Assembly (NCBI RefSeq): GCF_015354735.1 | Contig: NZ_JACEFJ010000008.1 | Span: forward strand, 180,263-244,262 | Direction of reading: 5' to 3' | DNA: 64,000 nt | From: Pararhodonellum marinum | GTDB lineage: Bacteria > Bacteroidota > Bacteroidia > Cytophagales > Cyclobacteriaceae | Shown here: in pieces, positions 44,353-53,647 of the stretch | How positions within the stretch are numbered: the first letter of the stretch is position 1 | How the letters are laid out: every line of letters begins with the position of its first letter | Made by a program: the position numbers and the translations under genes | The notes under the pieces: model-generated | Database searches by the model: none | The model's input: only the letters and a program-made list of their open reading frames with translations | Told to the model about the DNA's origin: nothing

Positions 44353-44766
44353 AGGGTTCTAAATAGTCATTGCTGGAGAATCCAACTCATATAAGTGTAG
44401 AGAATCCCATTTCACTCAAGGTTTTTTGTTAACTTTATAGTGCGGAAAGCAAGTCGGGTGTTTGTAGGTTAAAACTGGTTGTTGAGATTTGAAAAAGTCA
44501 CCATCATTCATTGCTCTAAATGACCGATAAAACCAAGTAATAATTAATTCAAAAATTTAGTGATAGACACAAAACAATTGATCCATTTTTTCCAATTCAT
44601 ACCAGTTATCAATGTTTCTACTTCCAACAAATTGTCACAGATTCTTTTGTGCCAATTTATGACTCCTGAACTTATCGTAGCTCAAAAAACAAATTAAATT
44701 AATTATCAATCGGGCCAATTTTCTCAAACATTCTGGCCGGTATTTATAAATTCGACATAAATTTTT
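44353..44766. other. Intergenic region before rnr
   Basis: A/T-rich; no gene and no convincing promoter or hairpin apart from a weak GGCCA/TGGCC inverted repeat around 44712-44738. Confidence 0.5.
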
Positions 44767-46941
44767 ATGGGAAGAAAATCAAACAAACAACACCAAAAAG
44801 GCAAATCAAGAGGAAAAGGTACAGATACTTCATCACTGTCCAATAAAGTCCTCAACTTTTTGGACAACCACTTTGGAGAAGATTTTTCTTCGAAGCAAAT
44901 CATCAAAAAACTTGACATCAGGGATGCAGCTTCCAAAAGCGCAGTGGATGATGTGCTTCAGGATTTGGTGGAATCCGGTTCAATATCCAAAAACCCCCGC
45001 AATTACTTCTCATCAGCCAATGATCCCCAATTCCTGGAAGGAGAGGTGGATTATGTCAATGCCCGCTTTGCCTTTGTGGTGCCAAGCGACAAAGATGAAT
45101 ACAAAGAAGACATCATGGTCAAGGAAAATGACATGAAAAATGCCCTGGACGGAGACATCGTCCGTGTCATGGTCTATCCCAAAAAAGGCAAAACAGGAAG
45201 ATTGGAAGGCCGGGTTCTTGAGGTAGTCAAACGAAACCGGGATGAATTTGTAGGCAGGGTAGAAATCTCCCCTCGATTTGCCTTTGTGGTGCCGGATTTC
45301 AAAAAAATGCACAAGGACATTTTTATTCACAAAGGAGACCTAATAGGCGCCGAACACAACCAAAAAGTGGTCGTGAAGCTGACAGAGTGGAAAGAGGACG
45401 ATAAAAATCCAACCGGAAAAATCATTCGGGTACTGGGTACCGCCGGAAATCATGAGGTGGAAATTCACTCCATCATGGCAGAATTTGGACTTCCCTTTGA
45501 ATACCCCAAGGAATTGGAAAAAGAAGCCGAGAACATATCAGAAGAGATCTCGCAGGCTGAAATCAAAAAAAGAAAGGATTTTCGAAATATACCTACTTTC
45601 ACCATAGACCCCTTTGATGCCAAAGATTTTGATGATGCCATTTCCTACCAGAGATTGAAGAATGGTAACCTGGAAATAGGCGTACATATCGCGGACGTGA
45701 CCCACTATGTACAGCCCAACTCCGCGCTGGAAAAGGAAGCTTATGACCGGGCCACCTCTGTCTACCTGGTGGACAGGACCATCCCCATGCTTCCCGAACG
45801 ACTCAGCAATGGCCTTTGTTCGCTTAGGCCAAATGAAGATAAGTTGACCTATTCCTGTGTATTTGAAATGGATGAAAATGCCGATGTCCTCAAATTTTGG
45901 ATCGGTAAAACCGTCATCCATTCTGATAGGCGTTTCACTTATGAAGAGGCTCAGGAAAACATTGACAAGCAGGAAGGAGATTTTTACAGTGAGCTCACTT
46001 TGCTCAACAGTCTGGCCAAAAAAATCCGAAAAAGAAGGTTTGAAAAGGGGGCTGTCAATTTTGAGACGGTGGAAGTCAAATTCAAACTGGATGAAAAAGG
46101 CACCCCGCTGGGCTTGGTGATCAAGGAACGAAAAGACATTCACAAACTTATCGAGGAATTTATGTTGCTGGCCAACCGCACAGTAGCTGAATTTGTGTAT
46201 AACAAGAACAAGGGCAAAGATACTTTTGTCTACAGGACACACGATTATCCTGATTTGGAACGATTGAGCACCTTTGCTAGCTTTGCCACCAAATTTGGCC
46301 ATGAAATCAACCTCAGTGAAGAAACCAGGATATCCAAATCCCTCAATAAACTGATGGAAGACATCGAAGGAAAGCCTGAACAAAATGTGTTGGAACAGTT
46401 GGCTATACGAAGCATGGCGAAAGCGATCTATACCACTTCACCAAAAGGACACTTTGGCTTGGCATTTAAGCATTACACACACTTTACCTCCCCTATTCGG
46501 CGTTACCCTGATATGATGGTGCACCGTTTATTGACGCTTTACTTGGATGGAGCAAAATCACCGGGCAAAGAGGATTGGGATGAAAAATGCCTTCACTCTT
46601 CAGAGAGGGAAAAGCGGGCTGCAGATGCAGAAAGAGCCTCTATCAAATACAAGCAGGTCGAATACATGTCTCTGGCTGAAGACAAAGATTATGATGGCAT
46701 TATCTCCGGAATCACTGAGTGGGGAATTTTTGTGGAAATCACCGAAACCAAATGTGAAGGAATGATCCGACTCCAAGAACTCAAAGATGATTATTATGAG
46801 TTTGATCCAAAAAACATGAGATTGATAGGTTCCAGAAATAAAAAAATCATCACTTTAGGAGACAAAGTTATGGTCAGAGTAGTTAAGACTGACATAGACC
46901 GAAGAACCATCGATTTGGAATTTGCAAAAAATGACCGTTAA
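44767..46941 (+). CDS. rnr: Ribonuclease R
   Basis: A 724-residue protein. An N-terminal winged-helix and cold-shock-like region (residues 1-250) precedes the RNB domain, whose TIDPFDAKDFDDAIS carries the catalytic aspartates (about 280). HIADVTHYV, VYLVDRTIPMLPERLSNGLCSLRP and HFTSPIRRYPDMMVHRLL follow. The C-terminal S1 domain is DGIISGITEWGIFVEI. RNase R degrades structured RNA from the 3' end. Its last 11 bases overlap the polyprenyl synthase gene. Confidence 0.96.
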   Translation: MGRKSNKQHQKGKSRGKGTDTSSLSNKVLNFLDNHFGEDFSSKQIIKKLDIRDAASKSAVDDVLQDLVESGSISKNPRNYFSSANDPQFLEGEVDYVNARFAFVVPSDKDEYKEDIMVKENDMKNALDGDIVRVMVYPKKGKTGRLEGRVLEVVKRNRDEFVGRVEISPRFAFVVPDFKKMHKDIFIHKGDLIGAEHNQKVVVKLTEWKEDDKNPTGKIIRVLGTAGNHEVEIHSIMAEFGLPFEYPKELEKEAENISEEISQAEIKKRKDFRNIPTFTIDPFDAKDFDDAISYQRLKNGNLEIGVHIADVTHYVQPNSALEKEAYDRATSVYLVDRTIPMLPERLSNGLCSLRPNEDKLTYSCVFEMDENADVLKFWIGKTVIHSDRRFTYEEAQENIDKQEGDFYSELTLLNSLAKKIRKRRFEKGAVNFETVEVKFKLDEKGTPLGLVIKERKDIHKLIEEFMLLANRTVAEFVYNKNKGKDTFVYRTHDYPDLERLSTFASFATKFGHEINLSEETRISKSLNKLMEDIEGKPEQNVLEQLAIRSMAKAIYTTSPKGHFGLAFKHYTHFTSPIRRYPDMMVHRLLTLYLDGAKSPGKEDWDEKCLHSSEREKRAADAERASIKYKQVEYMSLAEDKDYDGIISGITEWGIFVEITETKCEGMIRLQELKDDYYEFDPKNMRLIGSRNKKIITLGDKVMVRVVKTDIDRRTIDLEFAKNDR

Positions 46942-47917
46942 AAACCGCATTTCACCTCAGCTCCACGCCTTGGAGCAACACATCAGACTACTTCAATACG
47001 GAACTTCCCCAAAGGAATTGTATGATCCCATAGCATACATCATGGATCTGGGTGGCAAAAGGATCCGACCATTGCTAGCCTTGTTGGCTTATGGTTTATA
47101 CCATCGCGACTTTGAGCGTATCTTGACACCTGCTGCCGCCATTGAGGTGTTCCATAATTTTACACTGATGCATGATGACATCATGGACAATGCCCCCTTA
47201 AGGCGGGGGAAGAAAACCGTCCATGAAAAATGGAATGCCAATACCGCCATACTTTCCGGTGATGTGATGTTGGTCAAAGCCTATGACATGCTATTGGAAG
47301 TACCCGCTGAGAAATTGCCTTTGTGCCTTTCTCTTTTCAACAAAACAGCCGCGGAAGTCTGTGAAGGCCAACAGCATGACATGAATTTCGAAAAAGAAAT
47401 CTGGATTTCGGAAGCTGTTTACATTGACATGATCCGTCAGAAAACAGCTGTCTTGTTGGGTTTTGCCTTACAGTTTGGGGCGATCTTAGGAGAGGCTCGT
47501 AAGGAAGATGCACAGAAGCTCTATGATTTCGGGGTCAATATCGGCATTGGATTTCAACTTAAGGATGACTTATTGGATGTATATGCCGATCAAAATAAGT
47601 TCGGAAAGCAGGTTGGTGGTGATATCATTGCCAACAAAAAGACTTTTCTCTTGATCAAGGCCATGGAATTGGCCAACCCCCAGCAAAGAAAATTTCTGGA
47701 CGATTGGTTGTTTCAGGAAGCATTTGACAATGGGGAAAAAGTCGCTGCCATTCGTGGCATGTATGATGAACTCGACATTAAAAAACTGACCGAAAAAACC
47801 ATGCAACATTATTTTGACAAAGGCTTTGAACAGATTCAGGATTTGGCTGTGACCTATCCGGATGGACTTGAGGACCTGATTGCATTGACAGAGGAATTGA
47901 TCCACCGGGAGAAATAA
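46931..47917 (+). CDS. Polyprenyl diphosphate synthase (trans-isoprenyl type)
   Basis: A 328-residue protein from ATG 46931. GGKRIRP, the first aspartate-rich motif LMHDDIMD (about 80-86) followed by RRGK, and the second motif FQLKDDLLD with KQVGGDI-K. These bind allylic and isopentenyl diphosphate with magnesium. The product could be octaprenyl or a shorter chain for menaquinone; chain length cannot be read with certainty. It overlaps rnr by 11 bases and is followed by a rhomboid gene. Confidence 0.93.
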   Translation: MTVKNRISPQLHALEQHIRLLQYGTSPKELYDPIAYIMDLGGKRIRPLLALLAYGLYHRDFERILTPAAAIEVFHNFTLMHDDIMDNAPLRRGKKTVHEKWNANTAILSGDVMLVKAYDMLLEVPAEKLPLCLSLFNKTAAEVCEGQQHDMNFEKEIWISEAVYIDMIRQKTAVLLGFALQFGAILGEARKEDAQKLYDFGVNIGIGFQLKDDLLDVYADQNKFGKQVGGDIIANKKTFLLIKAMELANPQQRKFLDDWLFQEAFDNGEKVAAIRGMYDELDIKKLTEKTMQHYFDKGFEQIQDLAVTYPDGLEDLIALTEELIHREK

Positions 47918-47935
47918 ATACCCTTAGCCCAATTT

Positions 47936-48565
47936 ATGGAAACTTACGCTACCTACCTTATTATCGGCCTCACAGTGCTGAGTTCTTACAAGGGATTCAA
48001 AGATCCCAGCTTTGTTCGAAGGTGGATGTTTACCCCTTATAAGATCAAGCAAAACCGTGAATACGACCGCTTTATTCTTTCCGGTTTTATCCACAAAGAT
48101 CAGATCCACCTCTTCTTCAATATGTTTACTTTTTTCTTCTTTGGCAGATTGGTAGAACAGTTTCTCACCTACCGCTATGGACTATCGCTGGGAATCTTGA
48201 TTTATGTATTCTTTTACCTCAGTTCTATTGTAGTATCTGACATTCCCACTTTCCGAAAACACAAGGACAATCCAACCTACCATGCTTTGGGGGCTTCTGG
48301 AGGTGCCTCGGCGGTTGTTTTTGCAAGCATCATGTTGGTGCCATTGGCAGACATCTGCCTGTTTGGGTTGTTTTGTGTCCCAGGCTTTATTCTTGGCGTG
48401 CTATTTATCATTTATTCCGTGGTAATGGCAAGAAAAGATATGGATGCCATCAATCATGATGCCCACCTTTACGGCGCTTTGTTCGGGATAATTTTTATCT
48501 TGATCCTGACTCCTGAAAGTGCCGTTGATTTTATCCGACAAATCAGCAACTATCGTCCATTTTGA
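47936..48565 (+). CDS. Rhomboid-family intramembrane serine protease
   Basis: A 209-residue protein with six helices. Catalytic serine in ALGASGGASAVVFA (GASG) and histidine in INHDAHLYGALFG. IHLFFNMFTFFFFGRLVEQF carries the conserved H/N region. It cleaves membrane proteins in the inner membrane. It lies 19 bases downstream of the polyprenyl synthase gene, so it is probably in the same transcript. Confidence 0.9.
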   Translation: METYATYLIIGLTVLSSYKGFKDPSFVRRWMFTPYKIKQNREYDRFILSGFIHKDQIHLFFNMFTFFFFGRLVEQFLTYRYGLSLGILIYVFFYLSSIVVSDIPTFRKHKDNPTYHALGASGGASAVVFASIMLVPLADICLFGLFCVPGFILGVLFIIYSVVMARKDMDAINHDAHLYGALFGIIFILILTPESAVDFIRQISNYRPF

Positions 48566-48740
48566 AATAACAACAGTTTCAATTGGTCTGTATGATTTCC
48601 AATAGTGGCATGACCAATTTATCCGTATTGGCTACAAAATTTTATTTTGTAATTGATTGAAATACTACCCTTAATTTCTGAAAAAATTAACGGTGGCCTC
48701 AAATTTTAAAAATTATTGAAAAAGTTTTTACTTTTTTTAT

Positions 48741-48770
48741 TTGTTTTTTAAAAAACTGCCTTTACTTTTG
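48741..48770 (+). promoter_or_regulatory. Promoter of the aromatic amino acid operon
   Basis: TTG (48741-48743), 19 bases, TACTTTTG (48763-48770). Transcription should begin around 48774-48777, at or next to the leader-peptide ATG, so that peptide may be translated leaderless. Confidence 0.85.
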
Positions 48771-48774
48771 ACAC

Positions 48775-48870
48775 ATGCTAATTACAACGCTCATCTATTT
48801 TACCTTCTTTTATTTTTACTTTCGTCCAGAAGGTCGAATCGGAGCTGCTTATTGTCTTGTAAAAAAATAA
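48775..48870 (+). CDS. Phe/Tyr-rich leader peptide of the aromatic operon
   Basis: A 31-codon ORF (MLITTLIYFTFFYFYF... ending LVKK). Codons 8-16 read Y-F-T-F-F-Y-F-Y-F, eight aromatic codons out of nine, immediately upstream of a terminator and the Phe/Tyr biosynthesis genes. The composition has no other reasonable explanation than ribosome-mediated attenuation; too short for automatic gene calls. Confidence 0.92.
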   Translation: MLITTLIYFTFFYFYFRPEGRIGAAYCLVKK

Positions 48871-48918
48871 CAAATCATAAACGCAAAGGAGCCCGGTTCG
48901 ACAGAATCGGGCTTTTTT
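48833..48918 (+). promoter_or_regulatory. Phe/Tyr attenuator: antiterminator and terminator
   Basis: The segment GTCGAATCGGAGCT (48833-48846), inside the last third of the leader peptide, can pair with GAGCCCGGTTCGAC (48889-48902), which contains the 5' arm of the terminator. Stalling at the Phe/Tyr codons leaves this segment free and favours antitermination; translation to the stop codon covers it and lets the terminator form. One mismatch and one G-U pair are present. Confidence 0.82.
48890..48918 (+). terminator. Attenuator terminator hairpin
   Basis: AGCCCGGTTC pairs with GAATCGGGCT around GACA (10 bp with one G-U) and is followed by six Ts. It lies 20 bases before the DAHP synthase start codon. 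Confidence 0.92.
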
Positions 48919-48937
48919 ATTTTAAAACAATCAACTC

Positions 48938-50041
48938 ATGGAAAATCATTTACAGACCAAAGATTGGGGATTAGGTCTCAAAGGTCATGTCATCATTGCC
49001 GGCCCCTGCAGTGCCGAAACACCGGAACAGATTGAGCAGGTATGCTTGGATATGAAAAAGGCAAACATGATCCCTCAGGTATTCAGGGCAGGAATTTGGA
49101 AGCCACGAACCAGACCTGGTAGTTTTGAAGGCATAGGTGAGGATGGTTTGAAGTGGATGGAAATCGTCAGGCACCATCTCAATATCCCCATCACCACGGA
49201 AGTAGGCAATGCTGCCCATGTGGAAATGGCCCTCAAACATAAGGTAGACATTCTATGGATTGGCGCCCGTACTACGGTCAACCCATTTGCAGTCCAGGAA
49301 ATTGCAGAAGCCCTTAGAGGTGTAGATATTCCTGTGATGGTCAAAAACCCAATGAATCCGGATCTTCAATTATGGCTGGGTGCATTAGAAAGAATGTATG
49401 CGGTCGGCATCCACAAATTGGCCGCCATTCACCGTGGGTTTTCGGACTCCTATGACAAAAGATTCCGAAACAAGCCGAATTGGTCTATGCCTATCCACTT
49501 AAAAAGGGAATGGAAAGGCATGGAAGTCATCAATGACCCCAGCCATATCGTTGGAAACAGAAAAGGAATCCTTGAGACCTCCCAGCGTGCCATCAATTTT
49601 GGATTGGACGGTTTGATGATTGAAACTCACCATGACCCGGACAATGCCTGGTCAGATGCCAAGCAACAAGTGACCCCTCTACAATTGAAGGAAATCCTGT
49701 CTAAAATTGACTTCAAGGATACGTTGGGATCTGAAAATCCCAGTGAGATGTTGAATGACCTCAGGACCGCCATAGACCATTTGGATGACCAACTCTTGGA
49801 CCTGCTTCAGGAACGTTTTGCCATCATAGACCAAATCGGGGCTTATAAAAGAGAACAGCACCTTACCGTGTTTCAATCCGAGAGATGGAAATTTGTCATG
49901 GAATCAAGAACTCAGAAAGGCATCAGCAAAAACCTGAGTGAAAAGTTTATGCGCGAGCTGTTGTTCTGTATCCATGAAGAATCCGTCAAGAGACAGGAAA
50001 AACAATTGCGGGAGGCCGATCCCATCAAAAAAATGAGTTGA
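48938..50041 (+). CDS. Bifunctional DAHP synthase / chorismate mutase (type II)
   Basis: A 367-residue fusion. The N-terminal two thirds is DAHP synthase: IIAGPCSAETPEQI, FRAGIWKPRTRPGSFEG, WIGARTTVNPFAVQEIAEAL, LAAIHRGFSDSY and GLMIETHHDPDNAWSD. The C-terminal part is an AroQ-type chorismate mutase (DLRTAIDHLDDQLLDLLQERFAIIDQIGAYK). It condenses erythrose 4-phosphate with PEP and also converts chorismate to prephenate. It is the first enzyme gene after the attenuator. Confidence 0.95.
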   Translation: MENHLQTKDWGLGLKGHVIIAGPCSAETPEQIEQVCLDMKKANMIPQVFRAGIWKPRTRPGSFEGIGEDGLKWMEIVRHHLNIPITTEVGNAAHVEMALKHKVDILWIGARTTVNPFAVQEIAEALRGVDIPVMVKNPMNPDLQLWLGALERMYAVGIHKLAAIHRGFSDSYDKRFRNKPNWSMPIHLKREWKGMEVINDPSHIVGNRKGILETSQRAINFGLDGLMIETHHDPDNAWSDAKQQVTPLQLKEILSKIDFKDTLGSENPSEMLNDLRTAIDHLDDQLLDLLQERFAIIDQIGAYKREQHLTVFQSERWKFVMESRTQKGISKNLSEKFMRELLFCIHEESVKRQEKQLREADPIKKMS

Positions 50042-50049
50042 TCAATTTA

Positions 50050-50095
50050 AAAGGAAGTTGGAGGAAATGTAAAAATACCCCAACTTCCTTTTTAA
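50050..50095 (+). terminator. Internal terminator between DAHP synthase-CM and aroB
   Basis: A perfect 12-bp stem (AAAGGAAGTTGG with CCAACTTCCTTT) followed by TTTAAC. It is strong enough to separate the first gene from aroB. TAACTTTA at 50094 resembles a weak -7 element for a downstream promoter. Confidence 0.8.
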
Positions 50096-50124
50096 CTTTA
50101 GCCCTCAAACCAACCCCACTTATT

Positions 50125-51165
50125 TTGGAATCCATTATTTTCTCCCATGCTATTGCCGATGACCTGAAAAGGTATCTTGACAATCAACGGTATTCCCAAT
50201 TGGGTATCATCACAGATACCCATACCGTGGAGGCCTGCTATCCTCTGATCAAAGGGCAGCTACCCAAGGACCACCATTTGTATGCTTTTCCTGCAGGAGA
50301 GATCAACAAGAATTTGGATACCTGTTCCCATATATGGGAATGGATGACAGAGGCAGGTTTTGACCGGAAAGCAATGATCATCAACCTTGGTGGTGGCGTG
50401 ACGGGAGACATGGGCGGGTTTTGTGCCAGCCTTTACAAACGCGGCGTCCGCTTTGTCAATATTCCAACTTCTTTGCTTTCGCAGGTGGATGCCAGCGTAG
50501 GAGGTAAATTGGGGGTTGACTTCAACGGACTAAAAAACCACATCGGTGTATTTTCCGAACCTGAAACCGTATTGATTTCTGAAGAGTTCTTGAAAACCCT
50601 GCCTGAAGCGGAATTGAAATCAGGGTATGCGGAAGTCATCAAACACGGTCTCATTCGAAATGCGGATTACTTCCACAGCCTTAAATTCACCAAATGGCAA
50701 AAGCAAAATTGGCGTGATATCATAGAAAAATCTGTTTCCATCAAGCGGGATGTGGTAGAAAAAGATCCCAAAGAGTCAGGATTGAGAAAAATACTCAACT
50801 TTGGCCATACCCTTGGACATGCCTTTGAAACTTTTTATCTCAACACCAAGCACCATCTCCTACATGGTGAAGCCATCGCTGTGGGAATGATTGCCGAAGC
50901 ATATTTGTCCCATACCCACATGGCCATGCCCAAGGATCAACTCGAAGAGATTAAGGAAGCTTTGTTGCGGGTTTTTGGGAAATTTAATTTCCCTGAGTCC
51001 AATGTTTTATCCATCACTGAACTTTGTAGCCAAGACAAGAAAAACGAAGGTAAAACCATCAATTTTTCACTCTTGAAAAAAATCGGGCAGTGTGAATACA
51101 ACATAGCCGTTTCCAAGAAAGAAATTGCCGCAGCCATCCAGTTCTACCATAGTTTAAAGGTGTAA
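50125..51165 (+). CDS. aroB: 3-dehydroquinate synthase
   Basis: A 346-residue protein started at TTG 50125, because the frame upstream overlaps the terminator hairpin and gives a non-conserved N-terminus. Motifs: the NAD-binding ITDTHTVE, PAGEINKNL, NLGGGVTGDMGGFCASLYKRG, VNIPTSLLSQVDASVGGK, and zinc ligands in GYAEVIKHG, LNFGHTLGHAFE and LHGEAIAVGM. It makes 3-dehydroquinate in the shikimate pathway. Confidence 0.93.
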   Translation: MESIIFSHAIADDLKRYLDNQRYSQLGIITDTHTVEACYPLIKGQLPKDHHLYAFPAGEINKNLDTCSHIWEWMTEAGFDRKAMIINLGGGVTGDMGGFCASLYKRGVRFVNIPTSLLSQVDASVGGKLGVDFNGLKNHIGVFSEPETVLISEEFLKTLPEAELKSGYAEVIKHGLIRNADYFHSLKFTKWQKQNWRDIIEKSVSIKRDVVEKDPKESGLRKILNFGHTLGHAFETFYLNTKHHLLHGEAIAVGMIAEAYLSHTHMAMPKDQLEEIKEALLRVFGKFNFPESNVLSITELCSQDKKNEGKTINFSLLKKIGQCEYNIAVSKKEIAAAIQFYHSLKV

Positions 51166-51184
51166 TTTTCAATAAAAGTCCCCA

Positions 51185-52405
51185 ATGTCCAATTTGTTTC
51201 TTTCCCAAAAAGCCGTTTTCAAAACTTCTGAAATTCCACTTCCTTCTTCCAAAAGTGAAAGTAACCGTGTATTGATTATCGATGCTTTGACCTCGGGTGA
51301 AAATCGCATCAGCAATCTGGCTGAGGCACGGGATACGCAGACCATGATCACTTTACTTCGAAAAAATCCGCCACTTTTCGATGTGTTGGATGCAGGGACC
51401 ACCATGCGGTTTTTAACTGCCTATGCCGCAGTCACCAATCAGCACAAAATTATGACTGGCACTCCGAGGATGTGTGAACGACCCATTGGTATCCTGGTGG
51501 ATGCTTTGCGGGAAGTTGGCGCAGAGATCCATTACCTGGGTCAGGATGGTTACCCACCCTTGGCCATCCATGGGATAGCGGAACAGAAATCAAAAAAGGT
51601 AAGCATCAGGGGAGATGTCAGCAGTCAATACATTTCAGCCATGTTGATGATCGCGCCGATTCTCCCCATGGGATTGGAAATCGAATTGTTAGGCAAGATC
51701 GGGTCCCAAACGTATATCGAAATGACACTGGCCTTGATGGCTCATTTTGGCATAAAGTATGGCTGGGAAAATGAAATCATCAGTGTTCCTCATCAAGCCT
51801 ATCAAGCCCAAGAATTTATGGTGGAAAGTGATTGGTCAGGGGCAAGTTATTGGTTTAGCTTGTTGGCCTGTGCCGAGGAGGGTGAATTTTTCCTAAAGGG
51901 ACTGAAAGAAAACAGCCTTCAGGGAGATTCCAAAATTGTGGACATCATGGACAATCTAGGTATTCAAAGTGTCTTTGAAAAGAACGGTGTCAGGTTGACC
52001 AAGCAAAAAGTGAAAGGTTTGGATCACTGGGATTTTACGCATTGCCCGGACTTGGCCCAAACAGTGGCCGTGACCTGCGCGATTATTGGCCAAAAAGTTG
52101 ATTTTACAGGATTGGAGAGTCTGAGGATCAAAGAAACAGATCGAATTCACGCCTTGCAACAGGAATTGGCCAAATTCAATGCCCAACTAACCGAAACTGA
52201 GACCAACGTATTCACCCTGATCCCTTCTGTGGAAATCCCGAACCAAGTTCAGATACATACCTATGATGACCACAGGATGGCCATGGCTTTTATGCCCTTA
52301 TTGACCAAAACTGACTTGATCATTGAAGATCCAGCCGTCGTAAACAAGTCTTATCCCAGTTTTTGGAAACATTGTGATGGATTAGGCATCAAGATGAGCA
52401 GATAG
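51185..52405 (+). CDS. aroA: 3-phosphoshikimate 1-carboxyvinyltransferase (EPSP synthase)
   Basis: A 406-residue protein. PSSKSESNRVL (substrate lysine and arginine), DAGTTMRFL, GTPRMCERPIG, SSQYISAMLM, and the C-terminal DDHRMAMAF, with catalytic D/E residues. It joins shikimate 3-phosphate with PEP. 19 bases from aroB. Confidence 0.95.
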   Translation: MSNLFLSQKAVFKTSEIPLPSSKSESNRVLIIDALTSGENRISNLAEARDTQTMITLLRKNPPLFDVLDAGTTMRFLTAYAAVTNQHKIMTGTPRMCERPIGILVDALREVGAEIHYLGQDGYPPLAIHGIAEQKSKKVSIRGDVSSQYISAMLMIAPILPMGLEIELLGKIGSQTYIEMTLALMAHFGIKYGWENEIISVPHQAYQAQEFMVESDWSGASYWFSLLACAEEGEFFLKGLKENSLQGDSKIVDIMDNLGIQSVFEKNGVRLTKQKVKGLDHWDFTHCPDLAQTVAVTCAIIGQKVDFTGLESLRIKETDRIHALQQELAKFNAQLTETETNVFTLIPSVEIPNQVQIHTYDDHRMAMAFMPLLTKTDLIIEDPAVVNKSYPSFWKHCDGLGIKMSR

Positions 52406-52461
52406 TTTACTATTTACCTCAATATTTCAATAAAAGTCTTTCTTTCCCTTCAGCATCCGAC

Positions 52462-52830
52462 ATGAAAGCAACCCTAACGATCATATTGTTGATTTTATCC
52501 AATACATTCATGACCTTCGCCTGGTATGGTCACCTGAAATTCAAAGAACTGAAATGGTTTGAAAATCTTGGATTAATCGCCATCATTCTCATAAGCTGGG
52601 GTATTGCGCTTTTTGAATATTGTTTTCAGGTTCCAGCCAATAGAATCGGCTTTAAGGAAAATGGAGGCCCATTTACTTTGGTCGAGCTCAAAGTCCTTCA
52701 AGAGGTGATCACCCTTGTGGTGTTTATGGCATTTACTTTCCTTTTTTTCAAAAATGAAAGTATCCGTCTCAATCACCTGATCGGATTTGGTTTTTTGGTT
52801 TTGGCTGTTTACTTTATTTTCAAAAAATAA
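52462..52830 (+). CDS. DUF486-family four-helix membrane protein
   Basis: A 122-residue protein with four hydrophobic helices: TLTIILLILSNTFMTFAWYG, LGLIAIILISWGIALFEY, QEVITLVVFMAFTFLFF and LIGFGFLVLAVYFIF. It includes the characteristic QVPANRIG, as in DUF486 proteins of the DMT type. It is 56 bases after aroA and 1 base before pheA, so it belongs in the operon. Transport of an aromatic compound is a guess from context. Confidence 0.85.
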   Translation: MKATLTIILLILSNTFMTFAWYGHLKFKELKWFENLGLIAIILISWGIALFEYCFQVPANRIGFKENGGPFTLVELKVLQEVITLVVFMAFTFLFFKNESIRLNHLIGFGFLVLAVYFIFKK

Positions 52831-52831
52831 C

Positions 52832-53647
52832 ATGAAGATCGCCATCCAAGGTATTCCCGGTTCTTTCCACCATCAAGTCGCATTGGATTACTTTGGCCAA
52901 GAAGCTGAAATAGTTGGATACAGGATTTTTGAAGAAGTGGCCAAAAGTGTCGCCAATCAGGAGGTTCAATATGGCGTGATGGCGATTGAAAATTCCATAG
53001 CCGGCGCCATTTTGCCTAATTATGACCTTATCGACAGGAATGGCTTATCTATCAAGGATGAGTATTATTTACCAATTTCCCATAATTTGCTGGCCTTACC
53101 GGGACAGTCCATTCAGGATATCAAAGAGGTAAAATCCCACCCCATGGCCATATTGCAGTGCAAGGGATTTTTTGAACAATATCCCGGCATCCAATTGACC
53201 GATGATGTGGATACGGCTTCGGTGGCCAAACGGATTTCTGAGGAAAATCTCCTGGGTACTGCGGCCATCGCTAGCAAGACTGCTGCTTCAATTTATAAAT
53301 TGACAACCCTAAAAGAGGACATACAGACCATCAGAGATAACTTCACCCGTTTCATAGTCCTTCAGAAGTTTACTACAGAACCAGATTTTATACCCAATAA
53401 GGCTTCTTTAAAAATTACAGTGAAAAATGAGAAAGGCGTTTTGGCCAAGTTGCTCACCTTAATGAGTGATTTTGGGTTAGACCTGAGCAAAATACAGTCT
53501 ATTCCGGTGATTGAAAAGCCCTGGGAATATGCCTTTTTTATCGATACCCAATTTGAAGATTATACGGCTTATAGAAAAGCCATTGCTGCCATTGATAAGG
53601 GTTTCGGGTCCGTGAAAATATTCGGAGAATACCTCAACAGAAAATAA
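52832..53647 (+). CDS. pheA: Prephenate dehydratase with ACT domain
   Basis: A 271-residue protein from ATG 52832. GIPGSFHHQVALDYFG, MAIENSIAGAI, then the catalytic threonine motif RDNFTRFIVL, and a C-terminal ACT domain (LKITVKNEKGVLAKLLTLMSDFGLDLSKIQSIPV) for feedback by phenylalanine. It makes phenylpyruvate. It overlaps the next gene by one base. Confidence 0.95.
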   Translation: MKIAIQGIPGSFHHQVALDYFGQEAEIVGYRIFEEVAKSVANQEVQYGVMAIENSIAGAILPNYDLIDRNGLSIKDEYYLPISHNLLALPGQSIQDIKEVKSHPMAILQCKGFFEQYPGIQLTDDVDTASVAKRISEENLLGTAAIASKTAASIYKLTTLKEDIQTIRDNFTRFIVLQKFTTEPDFIPNKASLKITVKNEKGVLAKLLTLMSDFGLDLSKIQSIPVIEKPWEYAFFIDTQFEDYTAYRKAIAAIDKGFGSVKIFGEYLNRK

